DNA of 64,000 nt from Pandoraea oxalativorans (GTDB taxonomy: Bacteria > Pseudomonadota > Gammaproteobacteria > Burkholderiales > Burkholderiaceae). Location of the stretch: contig NZ_CP011253.3 in assembly GCF_000972785.3 (NCBI RefSeq), forward strand, positions 1,736,001 through 1,800,000. Reading direction: 5' to 3'. Under the pieces are notes generated by a model that made no database searches, was not told the DNA's origin, and saw nothing but the letters and a program-made list of their open reading frames with translations. Below, in pieces: positions 7,830-16,137 of the stretch. The position numbers were made by a program, and so were the translations under genes. Position 1 is the first letter of the stretch. Every line of letters starts with the position of its first letter.

Positions 7830-8720
7830 ATGGACCGGCTCTCCACCCTGATTTCGAATTTCGGCGTTCGCGCCGGTGTCTTCCATAGCGGTGGCCTTTG
7901 TGGCCTCGCCAGTTACGGTGTCGACGCCCACGACGGCGGCCATCTGCATCTGCTTCGTTCGGGCGAAGTGGCGCTCGTGATGGAGGATGGCTCGCGACAG
8001 CAGATCGTCGAGCCGTCGCTGATTTTCTTCCCGCGCCGCAACCATCATCAATTGCTCTCGGGCGAGGCGGACCGCACAGAACTGGTCTGCGGATCGTTAT
8101 CGTTCGACGGCGGCCACAACAATCCGCTCGTCGCCGCATTGCCCGAGTTTCTCGTGCTGCCGACGAAATCGCTCTCCACGCTCGAACTCACACTGAACTG
8201 GCTGTTCGCGGAAGCGTTCGGGCAGAGCTGCGGACGTCTGGCCGTCATGGACCGCCTGTTCGAACTGCTCGTGATTCAGTTGTTGCGCCATGTGCTTGAG
8301 CATCGCCTGGTGAGCTTCGGCATGCTGGCCGGACTGGGCGATCCACGTCTCGCGCGCGCATTGAACGTCATTCACAATCAACCCGGCGAAGCGTGGACGG
8401 TCGAGTCGCTGGCGAGCACGGCCAACATGTCGCGCGCGAACTTCGCGGCGCAGTTTCGTGAGGTGGTCGGCCAGTCGCCTGCGGACTATCTGCTCGACTG
8501 GCGCATCGGTCTGGCGCAAAAGCGTCTGCGTGACGGTCAGCCGATTGCTCGCGTGGCGGAGGAGGTCGGGTACGACAGCGCGTCGGCGCTCGCGCGCGCC
8601 TTCCGTCGCAAGACCGGCAGCAGTCCGCGCGACTGGCTGCGTGCGCAGATGCACGCGGTCACGACGCTGCCGCGTCCGCGCGTCGAGATTGTGCCTGCGC
8701 TGCCCGCGCAGGCGGCGTAG
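7830..8720 (+). CDS. AraC-family regulator with N-terminal cupin
   Basis: The product is 296 residues from ATG 7830 (MDRLSTLISNFGVRAGVFHSG). This matches the usual start of the AraC/cupin_6 family; an in-frame extension to 7704 lacks family character. Residues ~5-190 form the ligand-binding cupin (GGHLHLLRSGEVALVMEDG, FFPRRNHHQLL). Residues ~195-285 hold two helix-turn-helix units (WTVESLASTANMSRANFAAQFREVVGQSPADYL, then PIARVAEEVGYDSASALARAFRRKTG). It is convergent with the frameshifted porin, and its target is unknown. Confidence 0.9.
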   Translation: MDRLSTLISNFGVRAGVFHSGGLCGLASYGVDAHDGGHLHLLRSGEVALVMEDGSRQQIVEPSLIFFPRRNHHQLLSGEADRTELVCGSLSFDGGHNNPLVAALPEFLVLPTKSLSTLELTLNWLFAEAFGQSCGRLAVMDRLFELLVIQLLRHVLEHRLVSFGMLAGLGDPRLARALNVIHNQPGEAWTVESLASTANMSRANFAAQFREVVGQSPADYLLDWRIGLAQKRLRDGQPIARVAEEVGYDSASALARAFRRKTGSSPRDWLRAQMHAVTTLPRPRVEIVPALPAQAA

Positions 8721-8854
8721 TCCGGACGTTGGCGGCTCCCATCCGTTACACGTGTTTGCGCACGCGCTGCGCATGGACGCGGTATCGGCGCTAAGCGCCC
8801 ATCTCGAAGCGCCGCTGCGGCGATTTGTGCGTGAGCGCCCGCATGTCTGGATGA

Positions 8855-8882
8855 CAACGGCCGATGTCGTCGTCGGCCGTTG
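8855..8882. terminator. Hairpin between convergent AraC and porin genes
   Basis: CAACGGCCGA (8855-8864) and TCGGCCGTTG (8873-8882) form a perfect 10-bp stem. It sits between two converging genes and so could end transcription from either side. No run of T follows on the + strand. Confidence 0.5.
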
Positions 8883-8912
8883 CGCTCAATCGCTGCTTTC
8901 AGCTTTCCTGCT

Positions 8913-10147
8913 TCAGAACACGTGGCTGACGCCCAGCCGCACGACCGTCTGCGAGTTGGTGGCGGACGACATGCCGTTCGCCGCGTCGCCGACGGAGGCG
9001 GTCGCGTCGATCACGTTGCCGAAGGCGTCGAGCGTGCTGCCCGATGCTTTCTGATAGCCCGCCAGCGCATACAACTCCGTGCGCTTGGACAAGTTGTAGA
9101 ACGCGGCCAGGTTGAACTGGTGATACTTCGCGCCCGAAGCGTTCGCCGCCGGAGCGTTCACGTTCGTGAAGCTATAGCCGCCGCCCAGACGGAAGGCGTT
9201 CGTGAAGCGATACATCCCCAGCACGCCGACCGTGTCGAACTTCGCCGTGCGCGTGAAGCGCGAGTACGTGCCCGCCGAGTATTCGGTGTGGCTGTAATTC
9301 GCGCCCAGCGTGGTGTTGCCGATCTGGTAGGTCATCGACGTGGCGATCACGTCGCGCGCCTTGGCGCTGGCGTAGCCCGCATTGATCGACGACGCAAAGG
9401 CCGACTCCGACGAGCCTGCCCAGCTACCGATGGTCGTGTCCGTGGCGCTCGCCTTGTCGTTGTTGGCGTGCGAGAAACCGACACCCCACGTCAGCGGGCC
9501 GTTGGCATACTGTCCGGCGAAGCCCCAGGTGTTCTGACGTCCCATCGTGCCGGGCTGCCCGCCGAAGCCGTACATCGCCCCGAACGTGAAGCCGCCCCAT
9601 GTCGGCGAGCGGTACTTGACGCTGTTGTTCACGCGCGAGCTGTGGTCGAGGTTGTCGACGTCGCCCGGGTGCGCGGCAACGCCCGAGAGCAGTGCGGTGC
9701 CGCCGACGGAGCCGACGAGATCGATCAGCGGATCGTACTGACGGCCGAGCGTCACGGTGCCATACGCTTTGTCCTGCAAGCCGACATACGCGTGACGGCC
9801 GAACTCTGCGCCGCCCTGACTGGCGGTGCCGTTGCCGAGGTTGAAACCGTTCTCGAGACGGAACAGTGCCTTCAGGCCTCCGCCGAGATCTTCCGTGCCC
9901 TGCATCCCCAGCGGCTGCCTTGCCACGTTCCGCTCTGGAACGCGTAGTTCGACGCCCCGGTCATGGTGGCCGGGCGGCCTGCTGCACCTGCGCGGGTCAC
10001 GCTGGCGACATTGCTGGCGTAGCCGACGCCGCCGTCGACAATGCCGTAGAGCGTGATGTTGGACTGGGCGTGCGCGAGCGCAGCGGCGCTGCAGCCGATG
10101 ACCAGTGCGACGGCACGGGCGAGGGGCGAGTGGACAAAAACCTTCAT
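8913..10147 (-). pseudogene. Gram-negative porin interrupted by a one-base frameshift
   Basis: The N-terminal part (start 10147) has signal peptide MKVFVHSPLARAVALVIGCSAAALAHAQ and the first strand SNITLYGIVDGGVGYASN. It continues to FQSGTWQGSRWG and then goes out of frame. The downstream frame immediately supplies the expected MQGTEDLGGGLKALFRLENGFNLGNG and runs to the C-terminal Phe of a normal ~400-residue porin (QTVVRLGVSHVF). The break falls at a run of four C on the + strand (9906-9909, four G on the coding strand); a fifth base would restore one frame. So this is a recent pseudogene, a slippage switch or a sequencing error. A palindrome lies upstream at 10230. Confidence 0.88.
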
Positions 10148-10229
10148 GGCGTGTTTCCTGAGCGAGGTGAGGCTAAAGGGTGAAGCGCGTTCCGATGTCG
10201 TTTCCCGGAGTTTCGCGTCACATGAGAAA

Positions 10230-10242
10230 TTAGGAATCCTAA
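10230..10242. promoter_or_regulatory. Palindrome in the porin promoter
   Basis: TTAGGA-A-TCCTAA is a perfect 13-bp dyad in an AT-rich patch 83 nt upstream of the porin start. It looks like a repressor operator; the cognate protein is unknown. Confidence 0.45.
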
Positions 10243-10365
10243 AAATATGAAGCTGAACTTCCCGCATGCGTAAGGCAGAGGATCGGCGGGAAGTCGGGGC
10301 GCGTCGGATATCGATGCGCGTCCCGGGCGCTACGTTCTTATGTTGTTCTGCCGTGAGTGCGCGTA

Positions 10366-11325
10366 TTACTTCGCGGCGTCTTTCCCCTGATTCGACAGTG
10401 CGGCGCGCAAACGCGCCGGGGAGTCTGTCATCACGGCGTCGAAGCCCAACTGCGACGCGGCCTCAAAGTCCTGCGGCGTTTCGACACCGAACGCGACGAG
10501 GTGCACGTCGCCCCGCGACTTGAAGCATTGCACGGCGGCGGGCGTCCACCAGTTCGCGACGATCTTCGACACGCCTTCACCGAGCGTGAAGCGCTCCACC
10601 ACTTCCACCTGTCGATGGAATTCGATGCCTGCCCAAGTGCCCGGTGCGGGCGGCGCGGCGCACTGGCCCGCGAGGGCGGCGGCCACCAGACGGTTGCGGG
10701 TGGCGTCGCGCGACTCGAAGCGCTGCGCCTGCGGACGACGGGCGCGCATGCGGTCCGTCGCCTCCGCTTCCGTCGAGTAGAGACGTACGCGCGACCAGGC
10801 GTTCGTGTCGTCGAGCACCTGGATGACGGCTTCGACCAGCGGCGCGACAGGCGTCTGCTTCATGTCGAGCAGTACGGGCACGTTGGCGGGCACGGCGGCC
10901 AGCGCTTCGCGCAGCGTGGGGATCGGCAGCGGGTGGTCGCGAAAGGGATAGACGGTCTGGCCGTTGGCGTCCTTGCGGGCGAAGGCGTAACCGGCGTTCA
11001 GCTTCTTCACGTCGGCGTAGTCGAGATCGGCGAGCTTGCCGCGACCGTCCGTGAGCGCCGAGACATCGGCCGGACGGTACATCACGGGGACGCCGTCGCG
11101 CGTGACCTGCACCGTCATCCAAAGTGCCTGCGCGCCGTTTTGCAGCGCGTTGGTAAAGGCTTGTACGGTGTTTTCGGGGGTGTCGCCCGTGCCGCCGCGA
11201 TGCGCAACGATCAACGGGGCGGCGCTGGCGGCAGACGACGCAAGCGTGCCGAAAACGCAGGCGAGGGTGGCCGCGCTAATGGCCGCGAGGCGGACGGTGG
11301 AAGCGCGAAACGAAGCGGATGGCAT
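10366..11325 (-). CDS. Periplasmic glycerophosphodiester phosphodiesterase-like protein with altered active site
   Basis: The product is 319 residues with a signal peptide (about 1-35) and a GDPD TIM barrel starting LIVAHRGGTGDTPENTVQAF. Canonical enzymes continue with E-x-D metal ligands and a catalytic HD before the second strand. Here those positions read LWMTVQVTRDGVPVMYRPADV, so the Glu, Asp, His and Asp are replaced. The HRGG and PENT motifs and the later DMKQTP stretch remain. Activity on ordinary glycerophosphodiesters is therefore doubtful. It follows the GlpR-like gene by 60 nt on the same strand, so glycerol-phosphate metabolism is still the likely context. Confidence 0.82.
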   Translation of the reverse strand: MPSASFRASTVRLAAISAATLACVFGTLASSAASAAPLIVAHRGGTGDTPENTVQAFTNALQNGAQALWMTVQVTRDGVPVMYRPADVSALTDGRGKLADLDYADVKKLNAGYAFARKDANGQTVYPFRDHPLPIPTLREALAAVPANVPVLLDMKQTPVAPLVEAVIQVLDDTNAWSRVRLYSTEAEATDRMRARRPQAQRFESRDATRNRLVAAALAGQCAAPPAPGTWAGIEFHRQVEVVERFTLGEGVSKIVANWWTPAAVQCFKSRGDVHLVAFGVETPQDFEAASQLGFDAVMTDSPARLRAALSNQGKDAAK

Positions 11326-11385
11326 GATGTGCGGTCTCTAGCGAAGGTGTCAGCGATGAGCGACGAAGTGGTCGAAGCGGTCTAA

Positions 11386-12144
11386 TCAAACGACGAGAAT
11401 TTCGGGCGAGTCGCCGCAAACGCGAGCGTTCACCGGGGCAGGCAGCGGGGCGTCGGTAATGACGAGATCCTGCTCGTCGAGCTGCCCGCCGCGCACGCTG
11501 GGCTTGCGAGTGAACTTGTACGCGTCGGTAACGAGAATGCGATAGCGGCTGGCGTCTCGCAGTGCTTCGCGCGAGGCCGCTTCAACGCGGTCGTAATCGA
11601 GTAGCGTGCCGTCGTCGTCGATGCCGCCTACGCTGTACACGCCCACGTCGGCGCGATAGGCACGAAACAGCCGGTCGGCTTCGTCGCCCAGAATCTCGGG
11701 GTTGGGTGAGCGCAGTTCGCCGCCGGGGACGATCACGCGATGTTCCGGGTTACTCGCCAGCACCAGTGCGGCACGCAGATTGTTCGTGATGACGCACAGA
11801 CGTTTGCGATGCACGAGCGCCACGGCCACCTGTTCCGGCGTGGTGCCGATGCCGAGCAGAACGGTCGCACCGTCCGGAATGCGTTCGGCTGCGGCGTGAC
11901 CGATGCGCAGCTTGGCTTCGAGGTTGCGCACCCGCCGCACTTCATAGGGCTGGTTGGCTCCCGGCGTCATCAGACGCGCACCGCCGTGATAACGGCGCAG
12001 CACATTCGCGTCGCATAGCGCATTCACGTCGCGACGAATCGTCTGCGTGGCAACGCTGAAGTGCTCGGCGAGGGCGTCGACACTCATTTCGCCGTGCTGG
12101 CGAAAGAGGGCGACGATGCGGGTCTGACGGTCTGAAAGGTCCAT
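11386..12144 (-). CDS. DeoR-family repressor resembling GlpR
   Basis: The 252-residue length from ATG 12144 equals that of GlpR. The N-terminal DeoR helix-turn-helix is clear (MSVDALAEHFSVATQTIRRDVNALCDANVLRRYHGGARL). The sugar-phosphate sensing domain carries IGTTPEQVA, CVITNNLRAAL, GGELRSPNPEILGDEA and GGIDDDGTLLDYD, close to E. coli GlpR. An in-frame longer start at 12213 would swallow the promoter. A dyad with ATGTTC/GAACAT half-sites lies 82 nt upstream, suggesting autoregulation. The GDPD-like gene follows in the same transcription unit. Confidence 0.85.
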   Translation of the reverse strand: MDLSDRQTRIVALFRQHGEMSVDALAEHFSVATQTIRRDVNALCDANVLRRYHGGARLMTPGANQPYEVRRVRNLEAKLRIGHAAAERIPDGATVLLGIGTTPEQVAVALVHRKRLCVITNNLRAALVLASNPEHRVIVPGGELRSPNPEILGDEADRLFRAYRADVGVYSVGGIDDDGTLLDYDRVEAASREALRDASRYRILVTDAYKFTRKPSVRGGQLDEQDLVITDAPLPAPVNARVCGDSPEILVV

Positions 12145-12225
12145 CGGGCGGTCGTGATGTGGCGCATTCGTTCTGGAATGGGCGCCACTTTGACAGCCGA
12201 GAGTGACATTCAAATGACGATATCG

Positions 12226-12243
12226 AATGTTCGAATGAACATT
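12226..12243. promoter_or_regulatory. GlpR-like operator upstream of the DeoR gene
   Basis: AATGTTC-GAAT-GAACATT is a perfect inverted repeat with a 4-nt spacer. Its half-sites equal the ATGTTCG/CGAACAT halves of known GlpR operators, but with 2 bp less between them. Confidence 0.55.
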
Positions 12244-12248
12244 TTCAT

Positions 12249-12743
12249 TCAGCGAGAAGGATTCGGATGAACCGGCGTCACAGGCGCATTCGCTTCGAAC
12301 TTCGCGCGACGCGTGGAAAAGAAGGTGCGCACGTTGCGAATGTTGGCCGAGCTTTTGAAGAGCCGTCGGGCGAGTTCGTCATAGGCGGTCATGTCGCGGA
12401 CCTCGGCGATGACGACGAAGTCAGGCCCCGGCGAGACGCGATAGCACTGCGTGACGGCGGGTTCGTCGCAGATGTAGGTCTCGAAAGCGTCATAGTCCTC
12501 GGCGGTCTGCCGGTCGAGGCTCACCTCGACGACGGCCGTCAGTGTCGGCCCGAGCTTCGCTGCGTCGACGATGGCGATCTGGCGGGCGATGACACCCGCC
12601 TCCCGGAGCGCGCGCACGCGTCGCAAGCAGGTGGGGGCGGACGCGTGCACCCGCCGCGACAGTTCCAGGTTCGAGATCGATGCGTCCTGTTGCAGTGCGC
12701 CGAGGATGCGTAGGTCCAGATCGTCGAGGGTGAGGCTTGGCAT
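12249..12743 (-). CDS. Lrp/AsnC-family transcriptional regulator
   Basis: The product is 164 residues. The N-terminal AsnC helix-turn-helix is visible (LDDLDLRILGALQQDASISNLELSRRVHASAPTCLRRVRALREAGVI), followed by a RAM/ACT-like domain (~70-150) with LTAVVEVSLDRQ and VTQCYRVSPGPDFVVIAEVRD. Such proteins form octamers and respond to amino acids. It is divergent from glmS across a 159-nt AT-rich gap full of TGAAAT/ATTTCA dyads. It therefore probably regulates itself and possibly glmS. Confidence 0.92.
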   Translation of the reverse strand: MPSLTLDDLDLRILGALQQDASISNLELSRRVHASAPTCLRRVRALREAGVIARQIAIVDAAKLGPTLTAVVEVSLDRQTAEDYDAFETYICDEPAVTQCYRVSPGPDFVVIAEVRDMTAYDELARRLFKSSANIRNVRTFFSTRRAKFEANAPVTPVHPNPSR

Positions 12744-12770
12744 GAGGTTTCCGGGCAGATGCTGATTGAG

Positions 12771-12817
12771 TGAAATTTTATTTCACACTGGTAGATATAT
12801 GAATTTAAATTTCATAT
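12771..12817. promoter_or_regulatory. Dyads in the lrp-glmS divergent promoter
   Basis: TGAAAT-TTT-ATTTCA (12771-12785) is followed by ATATGAA-TTTAAAT-TTCATAT (12797-12817). Another AATTTCAT lies at 12838. The repeated TTCA/TGAA arms in an AT-rich divergent promoter fit multimeric binding by the adjacent Lrp protein. Confidence 0.55.
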
Positions 12818-12902
12818 CATCAAAAAAATTGATGCTTAATTTCATTGCGCCAACTCTACCATCGCTTCACTGGCTGGCAACGAATCATTTCGGAGAAGCG
12901 TT

Positions 12903-14732
12903 ATGTGTGGAATCATCGGCGCGGTCGCGCAGCGGGACATCATTCCCACTCTGGTCGACGGTCTGAAGCGTTTGGAGTATCGCGGGTACGACTCGTGTGG
13001 TGTCGCGCTGTATCGCGAGCGTGACCTGGTGCGTGCCCGTAGCGTCGAGCGCGTGGCGAATCTTCAGGAAGAAGTCGCTCGTCTCGGCTTGACCGGATAC
13101 ACCGGCATTGCCCACACGCGTTGGGCGACACACGGTAAGCCCGTTACCGACAATGCGCATCCGCACTTCTCGCCGAATGCCGAGACCCCGCGCATTGCGC
13201 TGTCGCACAACGGCATCATCGAGAACCACGAGGAACTGCGTGCGTCGCGCGAGAAGCAGGGCTATGTCTTCGCGAGCCAGACGGATAGCGAGGTCATCGC
13301 GCATCTGATCGATCATCTGTATGACGGCGACTTGTTCGAAGCGGTGAAGTCGGCAGCGGCCCGACTGCGCGGCAGCTACGCGATTGCGGTGATTTGTCGC
13401 GACGAGCCGCATCGTCTGGTCGGGGCGCGCGATGGCATGCCCTTGATTCTCGGCGTCGGTGACGGCGAGAACTTCATCGCGTCCGACGCGATTGCGCTCG
13501 CCAACGTCACCGACCGAATCGTCTATCTGGAGAACGGCGACGTCGCGGACGTGCAACTGCATCGCTACTGGATCGTGGATGCTCAGGGACAACGCCTGGA
13601 GCGCGCGGTGAACCGGGTGGCGGCGCATAGTGGCGCGGCGGATCTCGGACCGTATCGCTATTACATGCAGAAGGAAATCTTCGAGCAGCCGCGCGCAGTG
13701 GCCGATACGCTGCTGGACGTCACGTCGATCATGCCGGAGTTGTTCGGCGATAACGCGTGGCGCGTGTTCAATGCGGTGGACTCGGTGTTACTGCTGGCTT
13801 GCGGCGGCAGCTACCATGCGGCGCTCACAGCGAAGTACTGGATCGAGAGTCTCGCGCAGGTGCCGGTGAACGTGGAGATCGCGAGCGAGTATCGCTACCG
13901 CGACAGCGTGGCGAATCCGAAGACGCTGGTCGTCGCGGTCTCGCAGAGCGGGGAGACGGCGGACGTGCTCGGTGCGGTCCACGTCGCCAAGCAACGCGGG
14001 ATGTTGCACACGCTGGCGATCTGCAACGTGGCGACGAGCGCACTGGCGCGCGAGTGTGCGCTGACGTTCTTCACACGGGCGGGGGTGGAGATTGGTGTGG
14101 CGTCGACCAAGGCATTCACGACGCAACTGGTGTCGCTGTTCATTCTGGCGCTGACGCTGGCGCAGAGCCGTCAACGATTGTCCGATGAGGACGAGCAGCA
14201 GCATCTGAAGGCATTGCGTCACTTGCCGGATGCAATTGCCAAGGTGCTGGCGCTTGAGCCGCAAATCATCGCGTGGGCAGAGCAACTGACGCGACGTCAG
14301 GACATCCTGTTCCTCGGACGCGGCTTGCACTTCCCGGTAGCGATGGAAGGGGCGCTAAAAATGAAGGAGATTTCGTACATCCACGCGGAAGCGTATCCGG
14401 CGGGGGAGCTCAAGCACGGGCCGCTCGCATTGGTCAGCGACGAGATGCCGGTGGTGGCGGTCGCACCGAACGACCGTCTGCTGGAGAAGCTGAAATCGAA
14501 CATGCACGAAGTGAGCGCGCGTAACGGCAAGCTGTACGTTTTCGCCGACAGCGATTGCGGGTTATCGCCGGGTCCGGATATCGAGGTGATTCGTTTGACC
14601 GAACATTACGGGTTGCTCTCCCCGATTCTTCACACCATCCCCATGCAGTTGCTGGCGTATCACGCAGCCGTCGCGCGTGGGACGGATGTGGATAAGCCGA
14701 GGAATCTGGCGAAATCGGTGACGGTGGAGTGA
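12903..14732 (+). CDS. glmS: Glutamine-fructose-6-phosphate aminotransferase (isomerizing)
   Basis: The 609-residue enzyme makes glucosamine-6-phosphate for peptidoglycan and LPS. After Met removal, Cys2 is the N-terminal nucleophile of the glutaminase domain ([12 protein letters not shown], residues 1-~220, with EYRGYDSCG and [10 protein letters not shown]). Two SIS isomerase domains follow (~280-420 with [14 protein letters not shown] and [12 protein letters not shown]; ~450-590 with [18 protein letters not shown]). The end, [13 protein letters not shown], is the standard C-terminus. The gene is followed by a strong terminator in which an ISL3 element has landed. Confidence 0.97.
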   Translation: MCGIIGAVAQRDIIPTLVDGLKRLEYRGYDSCGVALYRERDLVRARSVERVANLQEEVARLGLTGYTGIAHTRWATHGKPVTDNAHPHFSPNAETPRIALSHNGIIENHEELRASREKQGYVFASQTDSEVIAHLIDHLYDGDLFEAVKSAAARLRGSYAIAVICRDEPHRLVGARDGMPLILGVGDGENFIASDAIALANVTDRIVYLENGDVADVQLHRYWIVDAQGQRLERAVNRVAAHSGAADLGPYRYYMQKEIFEQPRAVADTLLDVTSIMPELFGDNAWRVFNAVDSVLLLACGGSYHAALTAKYWIESLAQVPVNVEIASEYRYRDSVANPKTLVVAVSQSGETADVLGAVHVAKQRGMLHTLAICNVATSALARECALTFFTRAGVEIGVASTKAFTTQLVSLFILALTLAQSRQRLSDEDEQQHLKALRHLPDAIAKVLALEPQIIAWAEQLTRRQDILFLGRGLHFPVAMEGALKMKEISYIHAEAYPAGELKHGPLALVSDEMPVVAVAPNDRLLEKLKSNMHEVSARNGKLYVFADSDCGLSPGPDIEVIRLTEHYGLLSPILHTIPMQLLAYHAAVARGTDVDKPRNLAKSVTVE

Positions 14733-14770
14733 GTCGGCGGTGGGGGCAACTCCCGCATGACGCCAAAACG

Positions 14771-14802
14771 ACAAAGCCCCGCGCTCGGCGGGGCTTTGTT
14801 TT
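14771..14802 (+). terminator. glmS intrinsic terminator, interrupted at its T-tract by an IS
   Basis: ACAAAGCCCCGC (14771-14782) and GCGGGGCTTTGT (14788-14799) form a perfect 12-bp stem with a 5-nt loop, and T-rich sequence follows. The T-tract is the first copy of the 8-bp target duplication, so the insertion kept a usable tract for glmS. The same stem would have served the convergent MFS gene before the insertion. Confidence 0.9.
14795..14802. repeat. Left target-site duplication of the ISL3 element
   Basis: TTTGTTTT directly abuts the left terminal repeat and is repeated exactly at 16110-16117. An 8-bp duplication is the norm for ISL3-family insertions. Confidence 0.93.
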
Positions 14803-14805
14803 GGT

Positions 14806-16026
14806 TCATTGAGCATTACCGGGGAAGGCGGCGCGGATTTTGAGGAAGAAGTATTCCTGGTCTCGGTAGCCGTAGGCGCGCCGCTTAATGACCTTGATAG
14901 TGTTGTTAATGCCCTCAACGATGCTGGTGTTTAGACGATGTCGGCATCTGGCCAGGATGCCATGCAGATAGCCTTTCAGACGCTGAGCGAAGGTGTTCAA
15001 GGGGGCTATTCCGCTTTGCTCGGCCTGCTCGCACCAGTGGTGCCAGGCTTGTTTTGCCCAGGCAGGTCTTCGGTAGAACCAGAGCCGCTTGAGTTCGTCC
15101 CTCAGGACATAGACCGTCAGCAGCGGCTGGTTGGCTTGCAGCAATTCGTCGAGCCGGACGGCCTGCTGCCGGTCTAGCTTGTCGCGGTTGCGCAATAACA
15201 GCCAGCGGCTCGATTTGATGACCCGGCGCGCGGGACGGTCCTGGCGCAGTTGGTTGGCCTGATCCACGCGCACCCGATCAATGACCTCTCGTCCGTACTT
15301 GGCCACGACATGGAACAAGTCATAGACGATCTCCGCCCGTGGGCAGTGGGCCTGGATTTCTAACTCGTAGGCCGTAGTCATGTCGATGGCTACGGCCTTG
15401 ATGCGTTGGGCGACCCCACGCGGCAATTGCTCGAAGAACGCCCGAGCCGTCTCGCGTGAGCGTCCTGGGCCGATCCACAGCACCTGCCTGCTGATCGGAT
15501 CGACGACTACCGTCGCGTACCGATGCCCTTTATGCAGGGCGAACTCGTCCATCGCTAAATACTCGATCCTGGACCAATCCGGTTCGCGCACTGACGCTCG
15601 GAGCCGGGCCTTGTCCAGCGTCTTGACGGTATGCCAACCCAGCTCGAAGAACCTCGCCACCGCCTGCACGTTGCTCGATTGCAGCAATTGGCTGCAGGCC
15701 GCCGCAAGCCGATCCGTCACCCGCTGGTAGCGACCCAGCCAAGTAAGCCGCTCCAGGCGCGGGCCACCGCATTGCTCACACAACAAGCGCCGGCGTGGAA
15801 CATGAAGAACAACCCGGTACTCAAATAACGGCAGATCTCGCACCCGGCGCACCGTGGTCTCATGGACCTGGCGACATCGTGCGCCGCACTGCTCGCACAG
15901 CATCACCTTGGCGGTTGGCTTCAAATAGATCGACAGCGTGCGCCCTGTGCCCTCGGGCCACTCCACGCGTTCGACGGCATAGCCCTGCCAGCCTCCCAGC
16001 GACTCCAGCAGCTTGCGATCCAGCAT
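14806..16026 (-). CDS. ISL3-family transposase
   Basis: The protein is 406 residues from MLDRKLLESLGGWQGY. This start is chosen because an AGGAG site lies 9 nt upstream; a TTG-initiated extension to 16062 has none. An N-terminal zinc-ribbon holds four cysteines (MLCEQCGARC... and LLCEQCGG). The DDE-type ISL3 core follows (YLAMDEFALHKGHRYATVVVD, KAVAIDMTTAYELEIQ, VYDLFHVVAKYG), with the final catalytic Glu in NTSIVEGINNTIKVIKRRAYG. The frame is intact, so the element may be active. It reads in the same direction as the upstream DsbA and MFS genes. Confidence 0.93.
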   Translation of the reverse strand: MLDRKLLESLGGWQGYAVERVEWPEGTGRTLSIYLKPTAKVMLCEQCGARCRQVHETTVRRVRDLPLFEYRVVLHVPRRRLLCEQCGGPRLERLTWLGRYQRVTDRLAAACSQLLQSSNVQAVARFFELGWHTVKTLDKARLRASVREPDWSRIEYLAMDEFALHKGHRYATVVVDPISRQVLWIGPGRSRETARAFFEQLPRGVAQRIKAVAIDMTTAYELEIQAHCPRAEIVYDLFHVVAKYGREVIDRVRVDQANQLRQDRPARRVIKSSRWLLLRNRDKLDRQQAVRLDELLQANQPLLTVYVLRDELKRLWFYRRPAWAKQAWHHWCEQAEQSGIAPLNTFAQRLKGYLHGILARCRHRLNTSIVEGINNTIKVIKRRAYGYRDQEYFFLKIRAAFPGNAQ

Positions 16027-16040
16027 CTCCACGCACTCCT

Positions 16041-16060
16041 GATGGCAAATTCCTGCCATC
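16041..16060 (-). other. Hairpin just upstream of the transposase ribosome site
   Basis: GATGGCA (16041-16047) and TGCCATC (16054-16060) form a 7-bp stem with a 6-nt loop, directly before the AGGAG site at the end of the IS. Such structures in many IS elements limit translation from read-through transcripts. Confidence 0.4.
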
Positions 16061-16109
16061 AAGAGTACGAAAACTTGTCAAATCCCTCCACGCTATTGCG
16101 CGATGAACC

Positions 16110-16117
16110 TTTGTTTT
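16110..16117. repeat. Right target-site duplication of the ISL3 element
   Basis: TTTGTTTT, identical to 14795-14802, directly follows the right terminal repeat. Confidence 0.93.
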
Positions 16118-16137
16118 ACGACGGCATCGAACCTAAG

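Larger units (their letters stand above)
14803..16109 (-). mobile_element. ISL3-family insertion sequence, 1307 bp, intact ends
   Basis: The left end reads GGTTCATTGAGCATTACC. The right end, on the opposite strand, reads GGTTCATCGCGCAATAGC. About 20 of 26 positions match between the imperfect terminal repeats. One transposase fills the element and its stop codon lies inside the left repeat. A perfect 8-bp direct duplication on both sides shows a single, fairly recent transposition with no later rearrangement. The element lies between convergent glmS and an MFS gene. Confidence 0.93.
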
